Source: Chloroflexota bacterium
GTDB taxonomy: Bacteria > Chloroflexota > Anaerolineae > Aggregatilineales > J027
Length of the DNA stretch: 64,000 bases
Assembly (NCBI GenBank): GCA_024434115.1
Contig: QMIT01000003.1
Location: forward strand, 531,282 to 595,281
Reading direction: 5' to 3'
This document shows, piece after piece, positions 50,149-59,815 of this stretch. A program made the translations under genes and the position numbers. The notes beneath the pieces are model-generated. The model had not been told where the DNA came from and did no database searches. It was given only the letters and a program-made list of their open reading frames with translations. Position 1 is the stretch's first letter, and every line of letters starts with the position of its first letter.

Positions 50149-51111
50149 CTAGACGTAAATATCGCGGAATAAGTCTTCATAGGTGGGTTCGGGGCTTTCT
50201 TCGGCAAAGCGCACCGCAGCCTCAACTTCTTCAGCGGCCTTCTTATCAAGCGCCACCAATTCATCCTTCTTGGCCTTCCGTTTAGCGGTCAAAGATGCAC
50301 CAAACTTGCCAATCGGGTCGCCCTCTTGATATTCGCGCACTTCATCTTTGGTACGGTAACGTTCGGGGTCGCCCATGCTATGACCCACAAAGCGATAGGT
50401 TAGGGCTTCCATCAAAACGGGGCCGGTCTTACGGGCATACTCCATCGCTTCTTTGACGGCATCGTAGGTCGCCAAAACATCCATACCGTCGGCGCGAGGG
50501 CCTTCTTTCATGCCATAGGCGGCGGCCTTCTTGACAATTTCGGTCACGCCGGAGGCACGTTCAACGGCTGTACCCATGCCATATTGGTTGTTTTCAACCA
50601 GCCATACGACGGGTAAATCCCACACCGCGCTGAGATTGAGGCTTTCATGGAAATAGCCGATGTTGGTTGCGCCATCCCCCATCATGCACAGCACACCAAA
50701 ATCTTCGTTGTTATAGCGGGCACGCAGCGCAACCCCAGCAGCAAGGGGCAAATGTCCACCCACAATCGCATAGCCGCCCCAGAAATTGTGTTCACGACTG
50801 GCAAGGTGCATCGAGCCACCTTTACCCTTGCTTACCCCGGTTGATTTGCCCAGCATTTCCGCCATCAAACCTTTGATGTCAATGCCGCGTGCAATCGCAA
50901 CACCATGATCGCGGTAGGCGGTGAAAAAATGATCTTCGGGACGGAGCGCACGAATCGCACCGACACCTGTGGCTTCTTGACCGATATACAGGTGTAGAAA
51001 GCCGCCGATTTTGCCTTGTTGGTACAGTTCCTCGCTTTTTTCTTCAAAGCGACGGATCAGCACCATGTCATAATACATATCAAGGAGTTCATCTTTGCTG
51101 AGATCGGCCAT
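50149..51111 (-). CDS. pdhA: Pyruvate dehydrogenase E1 component, alpha subunit
   Basis: A 320-aa E1 alpha subunit. The thiamin-diphosphate motif starts GDGATNIGYFHESLN and ends VENNQYGMGT. Other hallmarks: FLHLYIGQEATGVG, FTAYRDHGVAIARG, GKGGSMHLASREHNFWGG and YRFVGHSMGDPERYR (phosphorylation-loop region). First gene of the pdhA-pdhB-pdhC operon; E3 (dihydrolipoamide dehydrogenase) is not in the window. Pyruvate is the most likely substrate; branched-chain or acetoin-type substrates cannot be excluded. Confidence 0.95.
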   Translation of the reverse strand: MADLSKDELLDMYYDMVLIRRFEEKSEELYQQGKIGGFLHLYIGQEATGVGAIRALRPEDHFFTAYRDHGVAIARGIDIKGLMAEMLGKSTGVSKGKGGSMHLASREHNFWGGYAIVGGHLPLAAGVALRARYNNEDFGVLCMMGDGATNIGYFHESLNLSAVWDLPVVWLVENNQYGMGTAVERASGVTEIVKKAAAYGMKEGPRADGMDVLATYDAVKEAMEYARKTGPVLMEALTYRFVGHSMGDPERYRTKDEVREYQEGDPIGKFGASLTAKRKAKKDELVALDKKAAEEVEAAVRFAEESPEPTYEDLFRDIYV

Positions 51112-51297
51112 CCGACAATATCCCCTTTGCTTTGACTGCCGAATACATGAAAAGATAAGCTGCCGGATATCGCCGCTTATCCATTGCTACCAGAGGTTAT
51201 AGATGCAGTTAGTTAAAACAGACTGCGCTAAAACGAAAGAATATTAGCACAAGAGGGGCTATTCTAACAAAATCTTTTGTGGCGTTTTAACCAAACT

Positions 51298-52392
51298 TTA
51301 AGGCCGCAGCATGACTTTACCGCTGTTGCCACCCGCAAAAGTTTCAAACGCAAGGTCAAAATCTTCCAACGCAAATTGATGGGTCAACATCGGCCCCAAA
51401 TCCACGACCCCGCTGTGAATGAGGCTTTCCATCTGGAACCACGTTTCCCAAAGGCGTCGCCCCGCAATCCCGCGCACCGTTGCACCCTTAAACGTGATGT
51501 GGTTATTGATGTCAAAGGTCATGGGCTGGGCCGTCAATCCGAGCAAGGCCACTTCACCACCCGGTTTGAGCGCGGCAAAACCTTGATCTATCGCGCTGGG
51601 TGCTCCCGACATTTCTAATATCACATCCACCCCTTCATCATGGGTGGCTTCCATCAAGGCGTCAATCACATTTTCCTCAAGGGGGTTAATGATGCGATCC
51701 GCCCCCATGCGACGGGCCAATTCAAGCCGATAAGCGCTGATGTCAGTAGCAAAGACCGCTCGTGCGCCAGCCGCTTTCGCAACCGCTACCGCCATACATC
51801 CCACCGGGCCACAACCTGTTACCAATACATACTTGGCGGCGCAGTTTTGAGCCATCGTGGTGTGGACGCCATTGCCAAAATTTTCCATCAGGACACTAAT
51901 GGTAATCGGCATCTCCGGTGGGTTCACCCACGCATTTTGTTCCGGCACGGCGATATATTCCGCAAAACCGCCATCCCGATCTACGCCAATAATCTGGGTA
52001 TTTTCGCAGATGTGGCCCTGACCCGTGCGGCAGAATCGGCACACATTACAAACGATATGGCTTTCCAGCGAGACATGATCCCCTACTTTGACGCGCTTGA
52101 CATCGGGGGCAACCTGCACAATCCGCCCCGTGATCTCATGCCCAATCACCAGCGGCGGGTTGAGTCGGCTGGCGGCCCACTTGTCCCATTTATAGATATG
52201 CAAATCCGTCCCACAAATGGACGCGCCTTCAACTTTGACCAGCACTTCGCCATTTTTGATGACCGGGGTGGGGTAATCATGTACCATCTGCAAACCGGGG
52301 CCTGCGGTGGCTTTGAGTACCGCCCGCATCGTAGTGGGGATAGTCGTTTCATCTTTCACGGCGATGGTTTCTTTTGCGAAGGCGCTGGTCAT
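51298..52392 (-). CDS. Zinc alcohol dehydrogenase, L-threonine 3-dehydrogenase-like
   Basis: A 364-aa NAD(P)-dependent medium-chain dehydrogenase. Catalytic zinc ligands are Cys in ASICGTDLHIYKW and His-Glu in VIGHEITG; the structural zinc uses CNVCRFCRTGQGHIC. The Rossmann motif is VTGCGPVGCMAVAVAKAAGA. The pattern CGTDLHIYKWDKWA with MENFGNGVHTTM fits threonine dehydrogenase (Tdh), which makes 2-amino-3-ketobutyrate; related sorbitol or butanediol enzymes are possible. AGGA lies 8 nt before ATG 52392. It stands alone, with a terminator upstream from its neighbour. Confidence 0.9.
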   Translation of the reverse strand: MTSAFAKETIAVKDETTIPTTMRAVLKATAGPGLQMVHDYPTPVIKNGEVLVKVEGASICGTDLHIYKWDKWAASRLNPPLVIGHEITGRIVQVAPDVKRVKVGDHVSLESHIVCNVCRFCRTGQGHICENTQIIGVDRDGGFAEYIAVPEQNAWVNPPEMPITISVLMENFGNGVHTTMAQNCAAKYVLVTGCGPVGCMAVAVAKAAGARAVFATDISAYRLELARRMGADRIINPLEENVIDALMEATHDEGVDVILEMSGAPSAIDQGFAALKPGGEVALLGLTAQPMTFDINNHITFKGATVRGIAGRRLWETWFQMESLIHSGVVDLGPMLTHQFALEDFDLAFETFAGGNSGKVMLRP

Positions 52393-52474
52393 GTTAATTT
52401 TCCTGAATCTATAGGGTAATCATCTGTCAATATTTTACCGCATGGGCCGATTGACCTTCAAGTTTTTAATTTCA

Positions 52475-52508
52475 AGAAAAAAGGGGAGAGTTGTCATACC
52501 CTCCCCCC
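52475..52508 (-). terminator. Intrinsic terminator after the subtilase gene
   Basis: On the reverse strand GGGGAGGGT pairs with ACTCTCCCC (52491-52483) and TTTTTT follows. Confidence 0.75.
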
Positions 52509-52516
52509 GAAAAGTC

Positions 52517-55500
52517 CTATTCGGTAGCGACGGTCACATCAAAGGCGTCAATCGCAATGACACCCCGCACCGGAACAATCTGTAGGATATGTGACCCCGG
52601 TTCCAGATAGTTGATGACACTGCGGACATTAAAGGTCGGGTCGCTGCTGGTCGCAATGACCGTTCGCACCGCCACCTCATCTACCACAATCGTGAATGTA
52701 CCGAGGCTTGGCCCTTGTAGATAAATCACTTCCAGCGACGTGCCCTCAAATTCGAGCGTCAGCACATCGTCCAGACTGCCACTGCTGTAGAGATAACCAC
52801 CGCCACTGGCAGAGGGGGCCGATTGGAAACTCCATTGACCCGTCTGGGTGACAAGTGGATCATCCGATTCAATCAAGCGATGCACGAGGTTGACGGATGT
52901 GTTGGGTGTTTCGCCTGTCGCCTCACCTGCATTAAAGCCAGTTGCGGTGCCATTACGCCACGAGGCTACCTGAATGCTGGTTGCGCCGATGGGACTACCC
53001 ACCCGCTGCAATTGGTAGATTCCGGTGTTCCAAGAGACATCGTTGCGGCGATAGAAATAGCCGTTTTGATAGAACAGCCCAAAACTATCTATCCCGTCCC
53101 GATTCCAGTCGCCTGAGACGAAATAGCCATAATCATTGGCGCTGGGGGTGCCGATATATTGGGCAAGGTCAAAGGCTGACAATAAGGTAGTCGGTGGCGT
53201 GTTGGTAAACGCGATAAAGGCGCTCCGCCGGATGGCAATGGTATCCACTCCATCATTGTTAAAGTCGCCCGCCGCGAATTGGGCCGTACCAGTGTGCCCC
53301 TGTGAATCTGGCAGCAGCACACTCAACCATTGGAAGATTAACGGTGGAGCACCCCCCGCAAGATTACAGGTGAAGTACATGGCATAGGCCGTGCCAAAGG
53401 GTGGGAAGTTGCCGCTGTCTACTACTCCCAAACAGTCATTGGGGCTGCCAGAACTGAAACGCCCTACCACGGCTGGACGGCCAAACAAGCCAAACCAAGT
53501 GCCTGTCCATGAAGCAAGGGGCGTCGTACTGAGTAGGTTGGTGGTATAGAACACCCCATTGGAGGCATAAACGCCGGGGGTCTTGATGCCGTCGCCATTC
53601 CAGTCGCCCATCACCCACTGTCCGTTGACGGTTGGCGCGGGGCCTCCAGAAGCAAACGTGTTATAGGTGGTGCTGGCAGGCAAATCTTGGACGGTTTCCA
53701 GCAGGCTTACCTGACCATTGGAAGTATTAAACAGGGCCAGTGTATCCGTGTCCTGCGTGCCATACAGGGTAATCTGCCACGAGCCGAATGTGCCGAGGTC
53801 TTGAGACGCATTATCCCGTACCGTAATTGTCCATGTCCCGTTCGGGTCTTCGTCCCAGAAATGCACGCTCATGAATGTCCAATTGACAAAGTTGTCGCCA
53901 CTGTCATTACGCGAGCCGATTAACTGGCTGACTGTCCCACGTGGCGATGTGAGTGTAACGGACAAATCCCCTCGATAGGGATGGGTGGTATTAAAAACGA
54001 CCTCAACATGTTCAAGGCGCGAAATAGTCGAATTTGAGACATTAAAGGTACTCGATACGCCGGTTGGGTTATTGTCTGGAATCGCCACGTTGACATTAAT
54101 CACCCCAGAGGTTTGGCTGACGGCGGGGGGCATATTGGTCCAGTTGTACGCCGTCGAGACCGCTGCCGTCGCATCCACGCGCCCAAATCCATAATAATGG
54201 CTATAGTAGCGATTTGCGCCGTTCAACAGCCAACTGCTGTTGCTAGGGTCATTACGCTCGGCGGTGTTAATCAAAATATGCTGTACATCCCGCCATGTTA
54301 GGTTGGGGTTGGCTTGCAGCATCAGCGCCACAATGCCCGATACTAATGGGGTTGCTGAAGACGTCCCGCCAAAGTCCGGAGTACAGTTACCGGGTTCATA
54401 GCCCGCACTCCCTTGACGGTCAGTCGTGTAGATACCCAACGACCCGCCGCTGCTTGGTGCGTTCACCACAATGGCTGACCCCGGTTCGCTATAGCTGGAG
54501 CGTATCCCGGTATTGGTCGTAGCCGCTACCGCGATGGTATAACGTGAACTGGCATAACCATCCGCGCCAGCATCATCGGCATTGCCACCATTACCCCCTG
54601 CCCACACAAAAATCGTGCCACGTCCGCCGCGGCCATTAGTGGTTTGATTTTGGAACGACGCAATCGTCAATGGGCCGGGGCCTTCCAGAGCCGAGCCACT
54701 GTCACTTGGCCCCCAACTATTGCTAGAAATTTGTACCACACCCGGCGTCGTCGCAAGGGCATCCGCCATCGCGTTGGCTTCTTGGGCGTCCGTCGAACCT
54801 GCGCTAATCAATCGCAAGCCAGCGACTTGGGCGTTATAAGCCGAACCAACTCCACATGACCCCCCGCTGGAATCATCATTTGCCATCGCCACCCCTGCCG
54901 CTGATGTCCCGTGTCCATCGCCCGCTAAAGTATGATTGGGGTCGTGGTCATTAAAATTGTAGTCGTAGCTGGCGTTGCCGTTGTAATTGGGAGCGATGTC
55001 GGGGTGGGTGGTATCAAGGCCATCGTCTACAACCCCAATGAGTACCCCGCTGCCGTCATAGCCCAAATTCCATGCGCCTGTTAAATTCGCATCCTCACCT
55101 GCTGTACCGCCGCCTTGACCCGTGTTAATCAAATGCCACTGATTGCCGAGGCCGGGGTCGCTTGGCACGGGGCGTTTGCTTTGTTGTCGGGCGATCTGCT
55201 GTTCAAACCATACGACATTGGGCGAACGAGTCAAGGTGCCAAACGCCTGACCCGCTCGGTCAAGTCGAGTGTCAGTCTGGGGAATACGGAATAAGTACAT
55301 ATTGGGTAGATCGGCGATTTTGCCGAGAAATTCATACCCATTGTCACGGGCAAATTTATCGGGATTCACACCTGCCTGCAATTCGACGGCCCATTGGTCG
55401 GTGACCTGCTTGGGTGTTTCGGTTGCGCCCTGTGAACCGCCCTTACCACCGCCTTGCTGTGTTAAACCGCCGACATGGTTTGGGTCATGGGATAATGCCG

Positions 55501-55579
55501 GAGTTAATGGGCTTAAAACAATAGTTAGGACGATTAATAAAGCCGTCCAGCGACTAAAACGAACCTGTCCCTGTCTCAA
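52517..55579 (-). CDS. Secreted subtilisin-like protease with P-domain and FG-GAP/VCBS-like repeats
   Basis: A 1,020-aa exported S8 protease. A signal peptide (ALLIVLTIVLSPLTPALS) precedes a propeptide (about residues 50-145). The catalytic domain has Asp in GVVDDGLDTTHPDI, His in DGHGTSAAGVAMAN and Ser in GGTSSATPLVSGIVALML, with the oxyanion Asn in VWAGGNGGN. A proprotein-convertase P-domain follows (LEHVEVVFNTTHPYRGDLSV, WTFMSVHFWDEDPNGTWT), as in kexin-like enzymes. The remainder (about 590-1020) holds repeats like VMGDWNGDGIKTPGVY and FAAGDFNNDGVDTIAIRR, typical of FG-GAP/VCBS calcium-binding segments, and a beta-rich end. It is probably a cell-surface or secreted enzyme for protein degradation. 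GGAG precedes ATG 55579. A terminator lies directly after the stop. Confidence 0.94.
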   Translation of the reverse strand: MRQGQVRFSRWTALLIVLTIVLSPLTPALSHDPNHVGGLTQQGGGKGGSQGATETPKQVTDQWAVELQAGVNPDKFARDNGYEFLGKIADLPNMYLFRIPQTDTRLDRAGQAFGTLTRSPNVVWFEQQIARQQSKRPVPSDPGLGNQWHLINTGQGGGTAGEDANLTGAWNLGYDGSGVLIGVVDDGLDTTHPDIAPNYNGNASYDYNFNDHDPNHTLAGDGHGTSAAGVAMANDDSSGGSCGVGSAYNAQVAGLRLISAGSTDAQEANAMADALATTPGVVQISSNSWGPSDSGSALEGPGPLTIASFQNQTTNGRGGRGTIFVWAGGNGGNADDAGADGYASSRYTIAVAATTNTGIRSSYSEPGSAIVVNAPSSGGSLGIYTTDRQGSAGYEPGNCTPDFGGTSSATPLVSGIVALMLQANPNLTWRDVQHILINTAERNDPSNSSWLLNGANRYYSHYYGFGRVDATAAVSTAYNWTNMPPAVSQTSGVINVNVAIPDNNPTGVSSTFNVSNSTISRLEHVEVVFNTTHPYRGDLSVTLTSPRGTVSQLIGSRNDSGDNFVNWTFMSVHFWDEDPNGTWTITVRDNASQDLGTFGSWQITLYGTQDTDTLALFNTSNGQVSLLETVQDLPASTTYNTFASGGPAPTVNGQWVMGDWNGDGIKTPGVYASNGVFYTTNLLSTTPLASWTGTWFGLFGRPAVVGRFSSGSPNDCLGVVDSGNFPPFGTAYAMYFTCNLAGGAPPLIFQWLSVLLPDSQGHTGTAQFAAGDFNNDGVDTIAIRRSAFIAFTNTPPTTLLSAFDLAQYIGTPSANDYGYFVSGDWNRDGIDSFGLFYQNGYFYRRNDVSWNTGIYQLQRVGSPIGATSIQVASWRNGTATGFNAGEATGETPNTSVNLVHRLIESDDPLVTQTGQWSFQSAPSASGGGYLYSSGSLDDVLTLEFEGTSLEVIYLQGPSLGTFTIVVDEVAVRTVIATSSDPTFNVRSVINYLEPGSHILQIVPVRGVIAIDAFDVTVATE

Positions 55580-55650
55580 GGTAGACTCTCCTAATAATTA
55601 CCCGAATTTTGGATTAGTCTTATTGTATAACAGATTTGGGTTTTCGATAT

Positions 55651-56583
55651 TTAGTCGCTGTAATAAGCGATATGGGCCAATAGCTGTTCATGTGTTGGGG
55701 CCGCTGTTGCACCACCCACTCCGGTGACTGAGCACCCGCCACAAATATTGCCATAGCGGAGGCACTGATCTAAGGGGGCTTTTTCAATCAGGTAGCCATA
55801 GAGGAATCCGGCATTAAAACAATCGCCTGCACCAGTGGTGTCCACGACGGTTCCGGTCTTAAACGCGGGCACATGAATAATCTCATCCGCACGACCCACC
55901 CATGCGCCGTTGGCACCATCTTTAACCACAGCGATGTTAACCCATTCCAGCAACCGCCGGACGGCATCACGGGCATCCTCTCGATGGGTAATCATCATGG
56001 CTTCCCGCATGTTGGGCATAAAGATGTCTACATGACGCAGCAGTTCTCGCCATTCGCAGCTACTCCGATACAACTGGGGCACATCTTGGCAGTCGGTAGA
56101 CGTGGTGGCATCCCGTTCTTTAGCGATTTTCAGCAAATCGGGCAACTGCTCAAGGGTATGCAGCCCACCAACATGCAAATGATCGAAGGTACATTTATCG
56201 AGACTGTGCAGCCGATGCGTATCGCGTTCTTCGGGTTCCTGATCCACATACGTCACAAAGGCTCGTTCACCTTGCAGGGGTAGCGAGGTTGTAATCCGCC
56301 GATAGGGGCACGGGATTTCTTTGATAAGGCTGAGGTCAATCCCTTCCTGTTGAGCCAATTCTTTGACAAAATGACTGTAGGAATCCGTCCCAAAAATGGC
56401 GGGCCACCCGACCTTGACCCCCAACCGACGCAGCGAGGTGGTGGTGATAAACATGGCCCCACCTGTTGATGTCACATCTTGGCTGTAGATTTCACGGCCC
56501 AACTCAGGGAATTCCGGCAGTCCGGTATAGATCAGGTCAAAAAAATAGTCACCGATACAGACAACATCAAAATGTGGAAACAT
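55651..56583 (-). CDS. PfkB-family carbohydrate/nucleoside kinase
   Basis: A 310-aa ribokinase-fold kinase. N-terminal VVCIGDYFFDLIYTGLPEFP, the family signature 1 region VTSTGGAMFITTTSLRRLG, and signature 2 VVDTTGAGDCFNAGFLYGYL with the catalytic Asp are visible. It should phosphorylate a monosaccharide. I chose ATG 56583; an earlier in-frame start lies inside the GH4 gene. It is the last gene of the sugar-uptake operon, 4 nt after GH4, so the sugar freed by GH4 is its likely substrate. Confidence 0.92.
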   Translation of the reverse strand: MFPHFDVVCIGDYFFDLIYTGLPEFPELGREIYSQDVTSTGGAMFITTTSLRRLGVKVGWPAIFGTDSYSHFVKELAQQEGIDLSLIKEIPCPYRRITTSLPLQGERAFVTYVDQEPEERDTHRLHSLDKCTFDHLHVGGLHTLEQLPDLLKIAKERDATTSTDCQDVPQLYRSSCEWRELLRHVDIFMPNMREAMMITHREDARDAVRRLLEWVNIAVVKDGANGAWVGRADEIIHVPAFKTGTVVDTTGAGDCFNAGFLYGYLIEKAPLDQCLRYGNICGGCSVTGVGGATAAPTHEQLLAHIAYYSD

Positions 56584-56587
56584 TGCT

Positions 56588-57946
56588 TTAATGCCAACCC
56601 TCAAGTTTGTGTGCTGCGATGTATTCATTTACCAGTGTCTCAGCCAATGGATACGACCCGACTAATGGATGGGCCGCCATTGCTTCCACTGCTATCATCT
56701 TATCACGTTTGAGGATCGCTTCCGCTGCCAAACGCTCATAGTGTTTGACCGCCCGCATCAATAAATAATGAGATTCGGGGATGTCGCCGATATGAATCGG
56801 GTGAATTCCACTGCCATCTACTTCGCAGGTCACTTCTACTACATCATCGGGCCGCATCCCATGAATCGAAGTCCCATTTGGCACATTGAGGCCAATTCGC
56901 AGGGGGCGGTTTTGCGTCAGGGCCAGACCCGTCCGCAACGCTACCCCCGCATAGCCCCCAACGGTTTGCTGCTGATGCACGGGTGCGACATCTTGGGTCG
57001 GATTGGAACGGGCCTCACGTAGGGTCTCATCCGCTTCGGCAGATGCCATATAACTGGCGCTGCGACGGCGATTATAGGCGTCATATGTCGCAAAAGCGTC
57101 TTTGGGCGATAACCCCCGTAGGGCTTCAAATAGCCGTTGATTGAGCATCTGCACTTCTTCGCCGCGTGTGATTTCTTCATCCTGCAAGCGGCTGAGGGCG
57201 ACATCGCGCAGGTAATAATAAAAGAGATATTCATTTAGGAACATGCCCATCCGCCGGACGAACGGCCCACCAAAAAACCGCAGATGGGTTGCTTGGACAA
57301 AGGCATCCTCGGCCAATACTTCCGGCAAAACATCCCGTCCATTAACCTTTGCCTGCCGTGCCCACGAAAGATGGTTGAGGCCAAACACCTCGGTTTTGAC
57401 AGCATCATGATCCACCTTCAGCCATGCCGCGACTTCATGTTGGGCAGTATTGGCACTGTCGCAAATGCCAACAATACGCCGATACCCCGCCATGTGCAGC
57501 GTTTGAGCCACCAGCCCCGCCGGATTGGTAAAATTGAATGTCCACGCGGTTGGGGCCAACATCTCGGCGCGGGCGGCAACATCCAGCAGCGCAGGAACAC
57601 TCCGCATCGCCATCGCAAAACCACCCGGCCCGGTTGTTTCTTGTCCAATGACATTATGTTTAAGGGCGATGCGCTCATCCAGCACCCGCCCCTGTTCAAA
57701 TCCGGCTCGAATGGTGGTCACAATCATGGATGCGCCGCGCAGGGCCTCATCCAAATTTTGGGTAGCGATGACCCTAAAATGACTACCAGCGATTTCTTGG
57801 CATAAGGGGGCGATGATGTTCAGCCGTTCAGCGTGAATATCCATCAGCCATAGTTCTTGTAAATCCAAATCGGCGGCAAAGGCCAACGCCCCACGCACAA
57901 ACTCCGGCGCACGGACACCTCCCCCGCCAATCAAGGCCATTTTCAT
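56588..57946 (-). CDS. GH4-family glycosidase (6-phospho-beta-glucosidase / alpha-galactosidase type)
   Basis: A 452-aa NAD- and Mn-dependent glycosidase. The Rossmann start is MALIGGGGVRAPEFVRGAL, metal and substrate segments are GPGGFAMAMRSVPALLDVA, AWTFNFTNPAGLVAQTL, GICDSANTAQHEVA (Cys) and FGLNHLSWARQAKV (His). GH4 enzymes cleave by an oxidation-elimination route and act on alpha or beta glycosides, often phosphorylated; since the import system here is ABC type and not PTS, an unphosphorylated substrate is more likely. It overlaps the MalG-like permease gene by 4 nt. Confidence 0.93.
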   Translation of the reverse strand: MKMALIGGGGVRAPEFVRGALAFAADLDLQELWLMDIHAERLNIIAPLCQEIAGSHFRVIATQNLDEALRGASMIVTTIRAGFEQGRVLDERIALKHNVIGQETTGPGGFAMAMRSVPALLDVAARAEMLAPTAWTFNFTNPAGLVAQTLHMAGYRRIVGICDSANTAQHEVAAWLKVDHDAVKTEVFGLNHLSWARQAKVNGRDVLPEVLAEDAFVQATHLRFFGGPFVRRMGMFLNEYLFYYYLRDVALSRLQDEEITRGEEVQMLNQRLFEALRGLSPKDAFATYDAYNRRRSASYMASAEADETLREARSNPTQDVAPVHQQQTVGGYAGVALRTGLALTQNRPLRIGLNVPNGTSIHGMRPDDVVEVTCEVDGSGIHPIHIGDIPESHYLLMRAVKHYERLAAEAILKRDKMIAVEAMAAHPLVGSYPLAETLVNEYIAAHKLEGWH

Positions 57947-58812
57947 CGCTTCACCCCTGACATGGAAATTCCCTCAATGAAATAGCGTTGCAGCAAAATA
58001 AACAGAATCAACATCGGCAACGTGCCCAAAAACGACCCCATCATCAAAAGGTTAAAGGGGGTATTGCGCTGGCCGATCAAAAAACTTAATCCGACGGGCA
58101 GTACGCGCGTTTCGGGCGAATAGGAGACGATCAACGGCCACAGAAAATCATTCCATGCCGCCTGCACGGTAATCACCCCGAACGCCGCCAACGCCGGAAC
58201 GGACAGCGGTAGGGTGATGTAAATGAGGATTTGCAGCGGGTTGGCCCCATCAATCATGGCGGCTTCTTCAAGCTCAATCGGAATTTGCAGAAAGGCTTGG
58301 CGCAGCAAAAATAGGGCAAATGCACTAAACGTCCCCGGTACAATTAAGGCATAGAAAGTATCACGCCAACCCAAGTCGTTAATCAAAATAAACTCTTGGA
58401 TAATGAATGCCTGTAGGGGCACCATCAACAGGGCCAAACACAGTGCGAACAGGATATTGCGGCCCGGAAATTTAAAGCGTGCAAACCCATAGGCCGCCAG
58501 CGAACACGTGACCAGTTGACCCAATGTACGTCCGGCTGTTGTCAGTGCCGAATTGAGCAGGTATCGGTTAAACAACGGCACCCGATCATATAGCCCCTCT
58601 AGGTTCGCACGACAAACTTGATTTTCGGGGATGAAGGTCACGGGAATGCGTGTCAGTTCTTGGGGTGGTTTACAGGCCGTCGAGACCATCCACACAAACG
58701 GCAATAACATAATAGCCGCTCCCAAGAACAACAGCACGTAGCTTATCACTTGCAGAGGAATCGGCACCCGCTCATACGAGGGTGGAATGTCGCGGGCAGC
58801 TTTTTGCATCAT
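57943..58812 (-). CDS. Sugar ABC transporter permease (MalG-like)
   Basis: A 289-aa inner-membrane permease with six predicted helices. It has the coupling EAA loop EEAAMIDGANPLQILIYITL and a MalG-like N-terminus (AAIMLLPFVWMVSTACKPPQE). It forms a heterodimer with the 58812-59744 product. Start overlaps the MalF stop by 1 nt. No ATPase gene lies in the operon, so a shared ATPase encoded elsewhere is likely. Confidence 0.94.
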   Translation of the reverse strand: MMQKAARDIPPSYERVPIPLQVISYVLLFLGAAIMLLPFVWMVSTACKPPQELTRIPVTFIPENQVCRANLEGLYDRVPLFNRYLLNSALTTAGRTLGQLVTCSLAAYGFARFKFPGRNILFALCLALLMVPLQAFIIQEFILINDLGWRDTFYALIVPGTFSAFALFLLRQAFLQIPIELEEAAMIDGANPLQILIYITLPLSVPALAAFGVITVQAAWNDFLWPLIVSYSPETRVLPVGLSFLIGQRNTPFNLLMMGSFLGTLPMLILFILLQRYFIEGISMSGVKR

Positions 58813-59744
58813 TATCCCGACTCCGTTTCGTAATACACCCAGCGGCGTTGGGCAATCAACTGCAAAATGGTGATCCCCAAAATAATCATGAATAGGATAA
58901 AGGCAATCGCAGAGGCATAGCCATAATCAGAACTTTGACCAAAGCCGCTCTCATATAAATAGAGTGACAAGGTGCGGGCACTTCCGCCCACCCCCCCGCG
59001 AATGGTGCGGGAAGTCATGATATAGACCTGATCGAAAATCTGGAAACTGCTGATCGTTGCCAACGTCATAATTAAAAAGGTGGTCGGCGAAAGCATGGGC
59101 AAGGTGACGTGCCTGAAACGCTGCCAACGATTGGCCCCATCAATCATAGCGGCTTCATGCAGCACACGCGGCACATTTTGTAGACCCGCCAAGAACAACA
59201 CCATATCAAAACCGATGCGCTGCCAGACCGTCACAACCACAATTGGGAACAATACCAAATCCGGGTCTACTAGCCAGTTAAGATCGCCATACCCGAACGG
59301 CTCTAGCATCGTTGCCATCAAGCCATAGCGCCGCTGAAAAACGAATGTCCACACAATCGAGGCAGCCACCGTAGAGGTCACAACGGGTAGAAAATAGATG
59401 GTGCGGAAGAGGATACGTCCACGCAGCCGCTGATTCAGCAAAAGCGCGATACTCAATGACAATCCCATCTCCAACGGTACAACAAAACCGACCAACTTGA
59501 GCGTGTTGGTGAGGGCTTTACGAAACATGGGGTCGTCATAGAGCCGCTGGAAATTTTCAATATCCACAAAACGCGGCGTGTTAAAAGCGTTCCACTCATA
59601 AAAGGAGATGCGAAAGGATTGCAGAATCGGCCAGCCAAAAAAGAGAAAGAGGCCGATGGTATTGGGTGCAATCAGCAGCAGACCCCACAGCGCACGGCGG
59701 CGGGTCAGCGGGGTCTTACCAAAAAGATTCAGAAATGATGACAT
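58812..59744 (-). CDS. Sugar ABC transporter permease (MalF-like)
   Basis: A 310-aa permease with six helices, the EAA loop HEAAMIDGANRWQRFRHVTL, and the MalF-type start LLLIAPNTIGLFLFFGWPIL. Paired with the MalG-like permease downstream (1-nt overlap). It lies 71 nt after the substrate-binding gene, separated by a stable hairpin. Confidence 0.94.
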   Translation of the reverse strand: MSSFLNLFGKTPLTRRRALWGLLLIAPNTIGLFLFFGWPILQSFRISFYEWNAFNTPRFVDIENFQRLYDDPMFRKALTNTLKLVGFVVPLEMGLSLSIALLLNQRLRGRILFRTIYFLPVVTSTVAASIVWTFVFQRRYGLMATMLEPFGYGDLNWLVDPDLVLFPIVVVTVWQRIGFDMVLFLAGLQNVPRVLHEAAMIDGANRWQRFRHVTLPMLSPTTFLIMTLATISSFQIFDQVYIMTSRTIRGGVGGSARTLSLYLYESGFGQSSDYGYASAIAFILFMIILGITILQLIAQRRWVYYETESG

Positions 59745-59762
59745 AGGTTGATAGGATGATAA

Positions 59763-59791
59763 AGGGGACAGTTGTTATTACACCGTCCCCT
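59763..59791 (-). promoter_or_regulatory. Intercistronic hairpin between binding protein and permeases
   Basis: On the reverse strand AGGGGACGGT and AACTGTCCCCT form a near-perfect stem with an 8-nt loop, followed by TTAT. In sugar ABC operons such hairpins protect the binding-protein mRNA or partly terminate transcription, giving more binding protein than permease. Confidence 0.65.
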
Positions 59792-59815
59792 CGCTAATGG
59801 CTGCGTTACGAAAGG

